Origin: Eubacteriaceae bacterium
Lineage (GTDB): Bacteria; Bacillota; Clostridia; Eubacteriales; Alkalibacteraceae
Assembly: GCA_013335935.1 (NCBI GenBank)
Contig: JAAXUP010000010.1
Location: 1-44,055 of the forward strand
DNA length: 44,055 bases
Direction: 5' to 3'
The notes beneath the pieces are model-generated. The model saw nothing but the letters and a program-made list of their open reading frames with translations, searched no databases and was not told the DNA's origin. A program made the translations under genes and the position numbers. Shown in pieces: positions 34,361-42,219 of the stretch (positions within the stretch are counted from its first letter, which is position 1; each line of letters opens with the position of its first letter).

Positions 34361-35695
34361 ATGAAAAAACTATTTAACAGAAAGGGAATGATATTACCTT
34401 TTGTAATCATTGTTGGCGCAATCGTCATCATGACTGGGACTGTGCTTCTAAGCACAGGAGTTTTGGATGTGAAGGGCGGAAATTTTGTTGAAAGGGATAC
34501 CCAGGCGTATTTTTCTGCCAGATCGGCAGCTGAGGCTGTAGCCCAAAAATTGGTTAAGGGTGGCGTATCGTTTCTTGCTAAACCTGACGGTTACACGGAG
34601 ACCTTTACTGGAAATATTGGTGATGCAGGATATACTTACACAGCCGATGTTTCAAAAACAGGCAAAGTAATCAAAATAAGAGCTGTGGCAACACATAAAA
34701 ATGTCACAGATGAAGCGACGGTATACGTTGACGAGATTACTGCTGTTGTAAATGATAAACTAGATGTAGACCTGGCAGTGTATGGAGAAAAGATTATCGC
34801 TGGAAATGGTACAGTTGATATTTACAATGGGGATATTGCCACAAGCACAACAGGTTCAGTAACTTTGGGGAGTAATCTGGATCTCCATGGGGGGTTAGTT
34901 AAGAAGGTTGATTTAGACTATCCAACACCTGTAATGGATCCAGCACCTACAGGTCTGGCAGCACTTGCAGCTGGTACTTTATCAGGTGATTATACATATT
35001 CTGGGGGAATATTAAGTATAGCAAATAACAAAACCTGCACAATCAGTTTAACTGGAGACGCAAGTTTAACTAAAATAGATAATAAAGGTACTTTAAGAAT
35101 CAATTTAAACGGAGCGGATAAGAAGCTCAGGGTCGGCAGTATCACAAATAGCGGCAACATATTTGTTTCAGGAGAAACTGCAAATACCGACCCAAATGAC
35201 ACATTCGACGATTTGAAATTATATATCGACACCGTGTTCAATATCAATGGAGATATCAACTGGGATATCAATGCAGGAGATCCTTTGGCTAACTTGAAAC
35301 CTCAGCGCCTCATCATATTTGACTATGGTACAGAATCTGTTGGCATCAACAGTTCAAATAAGTTTTGCGCCTATTATCATGTCGGTGACGTTGATATGAC
35401 AGTAAATGGTAGCGCTGGGTTGGTGGGACAGTTGGTAACAAACTCTGTAGCAAACCATCTAATTACGTATACTGGGGGCAGCACAAATACTAGATTTTTG
35501 ATATATGCTCCTGATGCCAATTTTAAAATGAGTGGGAATGCCACTTTGGAAGGTGCGATCATTGCGAAGAATGTTGATCCTATCATTGGTACTGCTAAAA
35601 TAACTTATAATGCGATGTTTGATAATGTCGTTATCGACGGGGTGCATAGAGAGGGGGCAACCCATTATGAGGTATTACGCTGGGAAGAAGATTAA
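34361..35695 (+). CDS. PilX-like pilus-associated protein (copy 2)
   Basis: 444-residue paralogue of the protein at 32924. The N-terminal leader ends RKG, followed by MILPFVIIVGAIVIMTGTVLL and GNFVERDTQAYFSARSAAEAV, nearly the same as copy 1. The body is again a long beta-rich region and carries IYAPDANFKMSGNATLEGA near the end. ATG 34361 is chosen because GGGGGA lies at 34349-34354; ATG 34343 is upstream of that SD. Its last 29 nt overlap the next gene, so copy 2 and the two prepilin genes form one operon. Confidence 0.78.
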   Translation: MKKLFNRKGMILPFVIIVGAIVIMTGTVLLSTGVLDVKGGNFVERDTQAYFSARSAAEAVAQKLVKGGVSFLAKPDGYTETFTGNIGDAGYTYTADVSKTGKVIKIRAVATHKNVTDEATVYVDEITAVVNDKLDVDLAVYGEKIIAGNGTVDIYNGDIATSTTGSVTLGSNLDLHGGLVKKVDLDYPTPVMDPAPTGLAALAAGTLSGDYTYSGGILSIANNKTCTISLTGDASLTKIDNKGTLRINLNGADKKLRVGSITNSGNIFVSGETANTDPNDTFDDLKLYIDTVFNINGDINWDINAGDPLANLKPQRLIIFDYGTESVGINSSNKFCAYYHVGDVDMTVNGSAGLVGQLVTNSVANHLITYTGGSTNTRFLIYAPDANFKMSGNATLEGAIIAKNVDPIIGTAKITYNAMFDNVVIDGVHREGATHYEVLRWEED

Positions 35696-36044
35696 TAATG
35701 GATTTACCCTTATAGAAGTAATTGTATCTATAGCGATAATAGCAATTTTACTAATGGCGGGAATTTATATGCTCTCTGGAAGCATAACAACAATCGCTGG
35801 TGAAGGAAAAGATACGGATCTTCTTTATCAAGCGCAGGATGTAATGGAAAAATTAACCGCTGATGTTCCAGTTACAGCAAGCAGCTATCCTAAATTAAGC
35901 TGGACGACACCAACAGCGGTAACAATTACCATGACTGGCAGCGGCGGAACTACTGTAAATGTAGCAGGGAAGCTATATACGATAAAGGATACAGCAAACA
36001 ATGTGATCCTAAAATCATTTGTACCTGATGCAACAAGTCCATGA
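35667..36044 (+). CDS. Prepilin-like protein (PilV/GspI-like minor pseudopilin)
   Basis: 125-residue protein with a textbook type IV prepilin N terminus: basic leader RYYAGKKINNG, then FTLIEVIVSIAIIAILL with Glu at position 5, the prepilin peptidase site being after Gly. The remaining 85 residues are a short globular part (LYQAQDVMEKLTADVPV and following). ATG 35667 is chosen because GAGGGGG lies 10 bases upstream and the leader length is right; an ATG at 35610 would give an implausibly long leader. The start lies within the end of the previous gene. PilV/GspI-like assignment rests on length and position. Confidence 0.83.
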   Translation: MRYYAGKKINNGFTLIEVIVSIAIIAILLMAGIYMLSGSITTIAGEGKDTDLLYQAQDVMEKLTADVPVTASSYPKLSWTTPTAVTITMTGSGGTTVNVAGKLYTIKDTANNVILKSFVPDATSP

Positions 36045-36059
36045 CAGAGGGTGAAGACG

Positions 36060-36599
36060 ATGAAAAATAGAAGGAACAGTCAAAGAGGAGTTACACTGAT
36101 TGAACTGATCATAACACTGGCGCTGATCACGATCACAATTGCTGTTGTAACCAATATATTTATGGTAGCAAGGCAGACCTTTAATACAGGTGTGGACAAA
36201 TCATCAGCCCAGCAGAATGCAAGGTTTGTATCCAATAAAATCACGGATGAGTTGAAATTTGCTAAAAATATTGACAGTGTTGCTTTTACATCAGGGGAAT
36301 TCTATAGAATGTATGTCAATAATCATAGTTTATTGATACAAAAATATTCCGGACCAACAACTACGGTGGGTTCACCGGTTACAGTAGGCCAGTACATCGA
36401 AAGTTTAAGTTTTGCCGGAAGCCAATATGGAAAAACCATCAACTTTACGTTAAATTCAAAATCTAATTTTACCGGAAATACTGCCGAGGCAAAAGTGTTT
36501 TTAGTAAATTCTTCCGTTCAGCTGATGAATAACGTTGGCGCTAATAAGGTTATTCAGAATGCGATCACAGGTAGCGAATTGTTTTTTACGCTCTATTAA
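36060..36599 (+). CDS. Prepilin-like protein (PilW/GspJ-like minor pseudopilin)
   Basis: 179-residue protein with leader KNRRNSQRG followed by VTLIELIITLALITITIAVV, the type IV prepilin signature with Glu5. The helix continues into QTFNTGVDKSSAQQNARFVSNKI, as in PilW/GspJ-like proteins. The C-terminal part is beta-rich with FTLNSKSNFTGNTAEAKVFLV. ATG 36060 is chosen because AGAGG at 36046-36050 is well spaced; GTG 36051 abuts it. It is the last gene of the pilin-like operon; a hairpin follows. Confidence 0.82.
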   Translation: MKNRRNSQRGVTLIELIITLALITITIAVVTNIFMVARQTFNTGVDKSSAQQNARFVSNKITDELKFAKNIDSVAFTSGEFYRMYVNNHSLLIQKYSGPTTTVGSPVTVGQYIESLSFAGSQYGKTINFTLNSKSNFTGNTAEAKVFLVNSSVQLMNNVGANKVIQNAITGSELFFTLY

Positions 36600-36615
36600 T
36601 TATTCAATGAATATA

Positions 36616-36650
36616 AAGGATCCTTGGCAGATAAAGCTGAGGATCCTTGT
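36616..36650 (+). terminator. Hairpin after the pilin-like operon
   Basis: AAGGATCCT (36616-36624) pairs with AGGATCCTT (36640-36648), with CAG/CTG extending the stem. The tail GTTATATTTA is only weakly T-rich. Confidence 0.65.
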
Positions 36651-36700
36651 TATATTTACGGAAAATTTAAGAATCCTAGGTTACAATAAGCAGAATTTAC

Positions 36701-36729
36701 TTCATAACCTCTGAAATAAACTATATAAT
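36701..36729 (+). promoter_or_regulatory. Promoter of the pepD gene
   Basis: TTCATA at 36701-36706, a 17 nt spacer and TATAAT at 36724-36729. The sequence TACTTCAT lies at the same place relative to TATAAT as in the promoters at 1544 and 8832. Confidence 0.6.
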
Positions 36730-36779
36730 ATTAATGATACGCACTAAATGAAGACTAATAATTGCAGGAGGATAAGACT

Positions 36780-38237
36780 GTGAAAGAATATTTTTATAAT
36801 TTGATGCCAGAAAAAGTGCTGGAATTTTTCTATGAGTTGTCCCAGATTCCAAGAGGTTCAGGAAATGAGGAAGCCATCAGTGCCTGGCTTGGGGGATTTG
36901 CTGCGGACAGAGGGCTTGAAGTTACCAGAGACGAATATAACAATGTGATCATCAAAAAATCTGGGACGCCCGGGAAAGAAAATCTCCCGACTGTGATCCT
37001 CCAAGGACACATGGACATGGTTTGCGAGAAAAATAAGGATACCGTTTTCGATTTTGAAACCGAGCCCCTTAAACTTGAAATCGATGGCGATTTCATATTT
37101 GCCCAGGGAACTACCCTTGGCGCCGATAATGGCATTGGAGTGGCTATGATTCTTGCCGTCCTGTACAGCAGTGATTTAGTTCACCCTCCCATTGAAGGAA
37201 TTTTTACAGTGGATGAGGAAAGAGGTTTGACCGGAGCCCTGAATCTTGATGTGAAGGGATTAAAGGGTAGCTACTTGATCAATATCGATACGGAAAATGA
37301 CAAAGAGATCCTCACAAGCTGCGCTGGTGGAGTAAGGATAAATCATAAGATAAAAATCAAAACAATCAAGCGCCCTGAGGATTTTCAGTGCTGTGAGATT
37401 TCCATCTCCGGACTAAAGGGCGGACATTCTGGCATGGATATCACAAAAGGCAGAGGGAATGCCAATAAGCTGATGGCGAGGGTACTGGATGCCATCAGGC
37501 AGGAAATGAAGATGCACCTGATCAGTGTTTCAGGGGGATCAAAGGATAATGCGATCCCCAGAGAAGCCCAGTGCAGGATGATCATAGATAAAAAAGAGAA
37601 GGAAAATCTCGAACTGATCCTCAAGGAGTATCACAGATATTTTACTCTTGAACATGGGGAAAGCGACCCAGTGATCAAGATCCAACGAGAATATGTTTTT
37701 GACCCCTGCACAGAGATCATGGACAGACAAACCACCGATAAGGTCATCGACCTGATCCTTGTTATCCCGGACGGAGTGCTGAGTATGAGCCAGGAGCTTA
37801 TTGGAATGCCTGTGAGTTCAAATAATATTGGAATCGTCGATACGGAGGATGGAAATGTCACCGTATCCTCTGCAGCAAGAAGTTCGGTTGATTCGAAGAA
37901 GATTGAAATCATTGACACCATGAAGGCAATATCCAGACAGTTGGAAACGGTATTTGGCATGCAGGGAGATTATCCGGGCTGGAGCTATTCCCCACAATCC
38001 CCGTTAAGGGAGCATGCAATCATGACCTATAAAGACCTCTTTGGGGAAGAACCGGAGGTCGTTGCGGTGCATGCAGGGGTTGAATGCGGGATACTGGGAG
38101 AAAAAATCCCCGGTCTGGACATGATCTCCATCGGACCCAATATTTACGATGTCCATTCACCAAGAGAAAAACTCAGCATCACCTCGACCAAAAAGACCTG
38201 GGCATTTCTGAAAGAAATTCTCGCAACAATTAAATAG
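36780..38237 (+). CDS. pepD: Aminoacyl-histidine dipeptidase (PepD, M20 family)
   Basis: Cytoplasmic zinc dipeptidase of 485 residues. The M20 metal sites are visible: LQGHMDMVCEKN, TLGADNGIGVAMILAVL, DEERGLTGALNLD and the C-terminal DVHSPREKLSI. The intermediate lid domain holds CEISISGLKGGHSGMDI and NAIPREAQC. GTG 36780 is chosen because AGGAGG lies eight bases upstream; TTG 36762 precedes the SD. It appears to be a single-gene unit with its own promoter. Confidence 0.94.
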   Translation: MKEYFYNLMPEKVLEFFYELSQIPRGSGNEEAISAWLGGFAADRGLEVTRDEYNNVIIKKSGTPGKENLPTVILQGHMDMVCEKNKDTVFDFETEPLKLEIDGDFIFAQGTTLGADNGIGVAMILAVLYSSDLVHPPIEGIFTVDEERGLTGALNLDVKGLKGSYLINIDTENDKEILTSCAGGVRINHKIKIKTIKRPEDFQCCEISISGLKGGHSGMDITKGRGNANKLMARVLDAIRQEMKMHLISVSGGSKDNAIPREAQCRMIIDKKEKENLELILKEYHRYFTLEHGESDPVIKIQREYVFDPCTEIMDRQTTDKVIDLILVIPDGVLSMSQELIGMPVSSNNIGIVDTEDGNVTVSSAARSSVDSKKIEIIDTMKAISRQLETVFGMQGDYPGWSYSPQSPLREHAIMTYKDLFGEEPEVVAVHAGVECGILGEKIPGLDMISIGPNIYDVHSPREKLSITSTKKTWAFLKEILATIK

Positions 38238-38298
38238 GTGGTTAGGTGACCAGGTGGTTGGGTGGTTGGCCTGATTACATTGATGAACAAAGGTGATG
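38238..38298 (+). repeat. Short G-rich repeat between pepD and the RAYT gene
   Basis: GGTGGTT occurs three times with a GGTGACCA variant between 38238 and 38272. The pattern is low-copy and degenerate; no function seen. Confidence 0.55.
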
Positions 38299-38799
38299 AT
38301 GAAACTGGACTTGCCTGTTAGAAAAAATATTAGATTAAGAAATTATTGTTATAATGAAAATGGGTATTACTTTATAACCGTCTGTACCAATGAAATGAAG
38401 AAATTATTATGTAGGGGCGAACATTGTTCGCCCGAAAATGATAATAAATTTGAATTATCTGAAACAGGTCTTTTCGTTGACACAGCCATAAACAATATCC
38501 CAAGCGTATATAGCGATATTAGAGTAGATAAGTATATTATTATGCCGAATCATTTGCATATGATTTTAATTATTGAAAGTAACGATGCAAATGGTTGCGG
38601 GCGAACACTGTTCGCCCCTACAATATCCAGAGTAATCAAACATGCAAAAGGTTGGGTTACAAAACAGATCGGTCAACCCATTTGGCAAACATCCTATTAT
38701 GACCGTATTATACGGAATGAAAAAGAGTATCAGGAAATTTGGAAATATATCGATACGAACCCGCTTATGTGGGAGTTGGACAAATATTATCAGGAATAA
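38299..38799 (+). CDS. REP-associated tyrosine transposase (RAYT, Y1_Tnp family)
   Basis: 166-residue single-strand DNA transposase related to IS200/IS605 TnpA, of the group that works on REP palindromes. GYYFITVCTNEMKKLL, the HUH-type IIMPNHLHMILII (catalytic His pair), WVTKQIGQPIWQTSYYDRII with the catalytic Tyr, and YIDTNPLMWELDKY are present. ATG 38299 fits the AAAGGTGAT upstream; 38296 is possible. Two REP palindromes lie inside the coding sequence, in opposite orientation, read as CRGEHCSPEN and GCGRTLFAPT. The frame is intact, so the protein may be functional. Confidence 0.88.
   Translation: MKLDLPVRKNIRLRNYCYNENGYYFITVCTNEMKKLLCRGEHCSPENDNKFELSETGLFVDTAINNIPSVYSDIRVDKYIIMPNHLHMILIIESNDANGCGRTLFAPTISRVIKHAKGWVTKQIGQPIWQTSYYDRIIRNEKEYQEIWKYIDTNPLMWELDKYYQE
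38411..38434 (+). repeat. REP-like palindrome (copy 2, inside the RAYT gene)
   Basis: GTAG followed by GGGCGAACA-T-TGTTCGCCC and G. It differs from the complement of copy 3 at one central base. It is read in frame. Confidence 0.9.
38598..38621 (-). repeat. REP-like palindrome (copy 3, inverted, inside the RAYT gene)
   Basis: The reverse strand reads GTAG then GGGCGAACA-G-TGTTCGCCC and G. It is inverted relative to copy 2 and starts 187 nt downstream of it. Confidence 0.9.
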
Positions 38800-38807
38800 A
38801 TTTATAC

Positions 38808-38840
38808 CGAAATTGTACATCGTAAATCGTACATTGTAAA
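38808..38840. repeat. Dispersed A/T-rich repeat (ACAATGTACGATT family)
   Basis: The reverse strand reads ACAATGTACGATTTACGATG. Related segments lie at about 30559-30582, 43350-43375 and 43440-43475, always between genes and near REP copies or terminators. Confidence 0.5.
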
Positions 38841-38861
38841 TTGAATAAGGGAGGGAACATC

Positions 38862-39476
38862 ATGCGGATATTATGCTTCGGCGATTCAAATACATGGGGG
38901 TATGACCCTGAAACCGGGAACAGATTCCCCAAAAATATCAGATGGACTGGAATTTTACAGGAAAAGCTGGGTGATGGCTATGAGATCATCGAAGAAGGCT
39001 TAAATGGCCGGACTACGGTATTTAAGGACCCTTTCCAGTGGACCCATGACAGGGAAGGAAGCAAGTATTTGCCCACCTGCCTGATGAGCCACCGGCCTCT
39101 TGATGTGGTGATCATCCTGCTGGGAACCAATGACATGAAGGCAATATACAATGCAGATGCCTGGACAATCGCCAAGGGGGTTGGAACCCTGGTGGATGTG
39201 GTAAAAACACTGCTTTCCGGGGAAGAAAGTCCAAAGGTCATCGTGATCTCTCCGCCGAACACTTCGAAATTCAGCGATTTTGCCCTGCAATTTTTAGGAG
39301 CAGATGAAAAAATTAAAGATATTCCACAAGAGTATAGACGGATGGCTCAGGAAAAGGGAGTCAGCTTTCTCAATGCCACCCAATGGGTGATGGCAAGTCA
39401 GGTGGATGGCATTCATCTTGATGAAGAAGGGCACATGATACTGGCAGAAAAAGTATATGAATACCTGAAAGGATAG
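38862..39476 (+). CDS. SGNH/GDSL-family hydrolase (arylesterase-like)
   Basis: 204-residue serine esterase without signal peptide. Block I is CFGDSNTWGYDPETGNRF, block II GLNGRTTVF, block III ILLGTNDMK and block V DGIHLDEEGH with the catalytic Asp and His. The GDSNTWGYDP start resembles arylesterase/acyltransferases such as that of Mycobacterium smegmatis. ATG 38862 is chosen because GGGAGGG precedes it; a TTG at 38841 is upstream of that SD. It abuts the VanZ-like gene. The substrate is unknown. Confidence 0.9.
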   Translation: MRILCFGDSNTWGYDPETGNRFPKNIRWTGILQEKLGDGYEIIEEGLNGRTTVFKDPFQWTHDREGSKYLPTCLMSHRPLDVVIILLGTNDMKAIYNADAWTIAKGVGTLVDVVKTLLSGEESPKVIVISPPNTSKFSDFALQFLGADEKIKDIPQEYRRMAQEKGVSFLNATQWVMASQVDGIHLDEEGHMILAEKVYEYLKG

Positions 39477-39479
39477 ATG

Positions 39480-39992
39480 ATGAAAAAAAATAAAAAACAC
39501 GCTGTTTTAGCGCTGATTTTGCTTTATACAATAGGGGTGATGTACCTCACATTAACACCAAGTCACAGCACCATCGTGTATGGTACGGAATATAACACAG
39601 TACTTTTTAGGAGTATTAACAATTATTTAAGACATATGCGAAATTTTGGACTCATAAACTTTGAAGCATTCAAATATTTCCCGGGAAATCCCATCAGCTT
39701 CGTAAAAAACATTTTTACGGTTTCGTTTATGAATTTACTGGGAAATATCGTTCTTTTCATGCCTTTAGGCGTATTTATGGGAATGTATTTCAAGAGATGG
39801 GTCCTTCTCAAGTCCTTTCTCCTGGGATTTTTAGTATCTTTGGCTATTGAGGTGATCCAGTTTATCGGATTAAGCTCCAGGCGGGCGGATGTGGATGACA
39901 TTTTGTTAAACGTGGCCGGCGCACTGGTTGGAACCATACTATACCTCTTGTACAAATTGCTCACAGGAAAGAGGGAAACGATTGAAGAATAA
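39480..39992 (+). CDS. VanZ-like membrane protein (second in the window)
   Basis: 170-residue protein with a hydrophobic N terminus (LALILLYTIGVMYLTLTPS) and further membrane segments. The VanZ-like pattern is visible in NLLGNIVLFMPLGVFMGMYF and LAIEVIQFIGLSSRRADVDDILLNVAGALVG. It starts 3 nt after the hydrolase stop (ATG 39477 or 39480; AAAGG upstream) and its end overlaps radA by 11 nt. It shares little obvious sequence with the protein at 18185 outside the family marks. Its role is not known. Confidence 0.85.
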   Translation: MKKNKKHAVLALILLYTIGVMYLTLTPSHSTIVYGTEYNTVLFRSINNYLRHMRNFGLINFEAFKYFPGNPISFVKNIFTVSFMNLLGNIVLFMPLGVFMGMYFKRWVLLKSFLLGFLVSLAIEVIQFIGLSSRRADVDDILLNVAGALVGTILYLLYKLLTGKRETIEE

Positions 39993-41364
39993 AACAGTAT
40001 TTATCTGCTCAAGCTGCGGTGCGCAGTCAAATAAATGGCAGGGATTTTGCTCAAATTGCGATTCCTGGAATACCTATGAGGAAAAGCAAATTTTTAGACA
40101 GAAGAATTCTGAAGAAAGACAGACCCCGGTGAAAAAGGTCCAAAGACTTTCAAAAATTCCACCATCCAGCAACCAGCGGATCATAACCGGTATCAAGGAA
40201 TTCGACAGGGTCATGGGCGGTGGGATCACCAGGGACTCGGTTACCATCATGACGGCAAAGCCAGGGGCGGGAAAGTCGACCCTGCTTCTCCAGGTGGCGG
40301 GTGAACTGGCGGGAAAAGACTACCGGATCCTGTACGCTTCCGGAGAAGAAAGTGAAAGCCAGATCAAAAGCCGTGCTGATCGAATATTTGACAGCATCCC
40401 TGACAATCTCTTTGTAACCTGCGACAATAATCTTAGCAGCGTCATTGCAAATATTCAGGAAACCGATCCCCAAGTCATTATTCTGGACAGCATACAGACC
40501 TTTTTAATGCCGGATGTATCCGATTCACGGGCAGGCTCTCCTACCCAGACTATGGAATGCGCTAATGCCATGCTGCAAATCGCCAAGGACAGTACGAATC
40601 CCCGGGCAGTGATCATTGTGGGGCAAATGACAAAAAAAGACGAAATGGCGGGACTCCGGGCCCTTGAACACCTGGTGGATACCGTGCTTATCATCGAAGG
40701 TGAGAATGAAGAGGAACTCCGGGGTCTTTCGGTTTCAAAAAACCGGTTTGGCAGCACCTGGGAAAGGGGTTTCTTCACCATGAGCGAAAAGGGACTCATC
40801 TCCATCGACAATCCCTCGGAATTTTTTATGACCAAAAGGGAGCACGGGGAACTGGTTGGTGGAAGCGCGATCACCGTAATACGGGATGGGTCCAGGCCCA
40901 TCATTGTGGAGATCGAAAGCCTGGTTTCACATTCCTTCACGCCCTACCCATCCCGGATCTGCGAGTGTATCCCAAAAGATCAGCTGAATACCCTGATCTC
41001 CGTGCTGGAGCAAAAAACCGGAATCTTCCTCTACGACAAGAATGTGGTCCTGAAAGGTACAGGGGGCCTGCGGCTTAAGGAGCAGTCCGTTAATTTGTGC
41101 GTCATCATGAGCATCGTTTCTTCTGTAAAAAACAAGGGGATTCCAGGTGGGATTGCCTTTATTGCAGACATTGGGCTGACTGGTGAATTAAAAAAAGTGC
41201 CTTCTATAGAGCAGCGGATCAAGGAGCTGGACAGAATGGGTTTTGAGAAGGTCTATATCGCGAAAAATGACCTTCACATCAAACAGACCTATGAAAATAT
41301 TGAAATCAGACAGTTTCGAAATATCCGGGAGGTCATTGAGGATGTTTTTGGGAAGCATCTATAA
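39982..41364 (+). CDS. radA: DNA repair protein RadA
   Basis: RecA-like ATPase/branch-migration factor in recombination and repair. The 460-residue protein begins with a four-Cys zinc finger (CSSCGAQSNKWQGFCSNC), followed by Walker A AKPGAGKSTLLLQ, Walker B VIILDSIQT, the RadA-specific KNRFGS motif and a C-terminal Lon-protease-like domain (GGIAFIADIGLTGELKKVP). TTG 39982 is chosen because it directly precedes the zinc finger and AAAGAGGG lies upstream; an ATG at 39928 would add 18 residues from the VanZ reading region. It overlaps the previous gene by 11 nt. Confidence 0.96.
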   Translation: MKNKTVFICSSCGAQSNKWQGFCSNCDSWNTYEEKQIFRQKNSEERQTPVKKVQRLSKIPPSSNQRIITGIKEFDRVMGGGITRDSVTIMTAKPGAGKSTLLLQVAGELAGKDYRILYASGEESESQIKSRADRIFDSIPDNLFVTCDNNLSSVIANIQETDPQVIILDSIQTFLMPDVSDSRAGSPTQTMECANAMLQIAKDSTNPRAVIIVGQMTKKDEMAGLRALEHLVDTVLIIEGENEEELRGLSVSKNRFGSTWERGFFTMSEKGLISIDNPSEFFMTKREHGELVGGSAITVIRDGSRPIIVEIESLVSHSFTPYPSRICECIPKDQLNTLISVLEQKTGIFLYDKNVVLKGTGGLRLKEQSVNLCVIMSIVSSVKNKGIPGGIAFIADIGLTGELKKVPSIEQRIKELDRMGFEKVYIAKNDLHIKQTYENIEIRQFRNIREVIEDVFGKHL

Positions 41365-41417
41365 AAAGAAGCATTTTATGACAATTAAATTTCCTATGAA
41401 AAATTAGTGATTTTTAT

Positions 41418-41484
41418 TTGACATAACCCTATTTGATGTGATAACATAGTTAATTTTGACATAACTTCACTGCTGTGCTATAAT
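41418..41484 (+). promoter_or_regulatory. Promoter region of the CarD-family gene, with a duplicated -35
   Basis: TTGACA at 41456-41461, a 17 nt spacer and TATAAT at 41479-41484 with TG one base upstream form a near-perfect promoter. TTGACATAAC occurs twice, at 41418 and 41456, 38 nt apart; the first lacks a good -10. Confidence 0.88.
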
Positions 41485-41509
41485 TATTCCTATAGCAAGG
41501 AGGGTTTCT

Positions 41510-41989
41510 ATGTTTAAAGTTGGAGATAAAATTGTATATCCTATGCACGGTGCAGGGATAATCGAAGATATTGAGGTGAAAGAAATACTGGGTGAAACCA
41601 TGCCTTACTATATTTTGAGACTACCCGTAGGCAACATAAAGATCATGGTACCTGTGAAAAACAGCCAGGAACTTGGCATCCGAGACATCGTTTCTGAAGG
41701 AAAAATGGAAGAAGCCCTGGGGATTCTCCAAACCTGCAAGACGAAGATGGATCCGAACTGGAACAGAAGGTATCGGGAAAATCTGGAAAAGATCAAAACA
41801 GGAGATATTCTGGATGTAGCTGAAGTAGTGAAAGATCTGTTCATTATGGACAGGGAAAAAGGTCTCTCCACGGGCGAGAAAAAGATGCTGAATAATGCAA
41901 GGCAGATACTGATCAGCGAACTGGTACTGGCGAGAGATATTGATAATAAGCAAGCCGAAGAGCTCATAACTGATTGTCTTAAAGAGTAG
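41510..41989 (+). CDS. CarD/CdnL-family RNA polymerase-binding regulator
   Basis: 159-residue protein. The N-terminal RNA polymerase-interacting domain is clear (FKVGDKIVYPMHGAGIIEDIE, YYILRLPVGNIKIMVPVKN), and the helical C-terminal part includes DPNWNRRYRENLEKIKTGD and KMLNNARQILISELVLA. CarD proteins stabilise open promoter complexes, often for rRNA genes. AAGGAGGG precedes the ATG. It has a strong promoter of its own. Its place between radA and the PIN-TRAM gene is common in Clostridia. Confidence 0.94.
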   Translation: MFKVGDKIVYPMHGAGIIEDIEVKEILGETMPYYILRLPVGNIKIMVPVKNSQELGIRDIVSEGKMEEALGILQTCKTKMDPNWNRRYRENLEKIKTGDILDVAEVVKDLFIMDREKGLSTGEKKMLNNARQILISELVLARDIDNKQAEELITDCLKE

Positions 41990-42219
41990 ACCATAGGTTA
42001 AATGGGACGGTGACATTTTACACATACCTGGAGTTTAATAGATGACAATGGTGTGTATGAGGTCAGCGTCTCTTTTCGTTATACAAGTGTAATTGTCAAT
42101 GACGCTGAATAAAACATAAAAATTTACAAAAAAATTAAGTATAACTTAATAAATCTCTGGTATAATAGTCACCATACGATTATTTATGATTTTGATTAAT
42201 GGGAAAGGAGGTGAAAAAA
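41990..42219 (+). other. 230 bp non-coding region with inverted repeats and a promoter
   Basis: No gene seen. TCAGCGTC (42063-42070) and GACGCTGA (42101-42108) can pair across a 30 nt loop; ACATACC/GGTGTGT lies upstream. A dyad ATTAAGT-ATA-ACTTAAT (42134-42150) and an extended -10 TGGTATAAT (42158-42166) precede the PIN-TRAM gene. Confidence 0.65.
42134..42166 (+). promoter_or_regulatory. Promoter of the PIN-TRAM gene with an overlapping dyad
   Basis: Extended -10 TGGTATAAT at 42158-42166. The perfect dyad ATTAAGT-ATA-ACTTAAT at 42134-42150 covers the -35 region, where no good -35 is seen; it could be an operator. Confidence 0.6.

Noticed and set aside
35667-35695. 29 nt overlap of the second PilX-like gene with the next gene as a sign of a frameshift
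   Set aside because: Both proteins are complete by their own features: the prepilin has its full leader and ribosome binding site, so this is a normal overlap in an operon.
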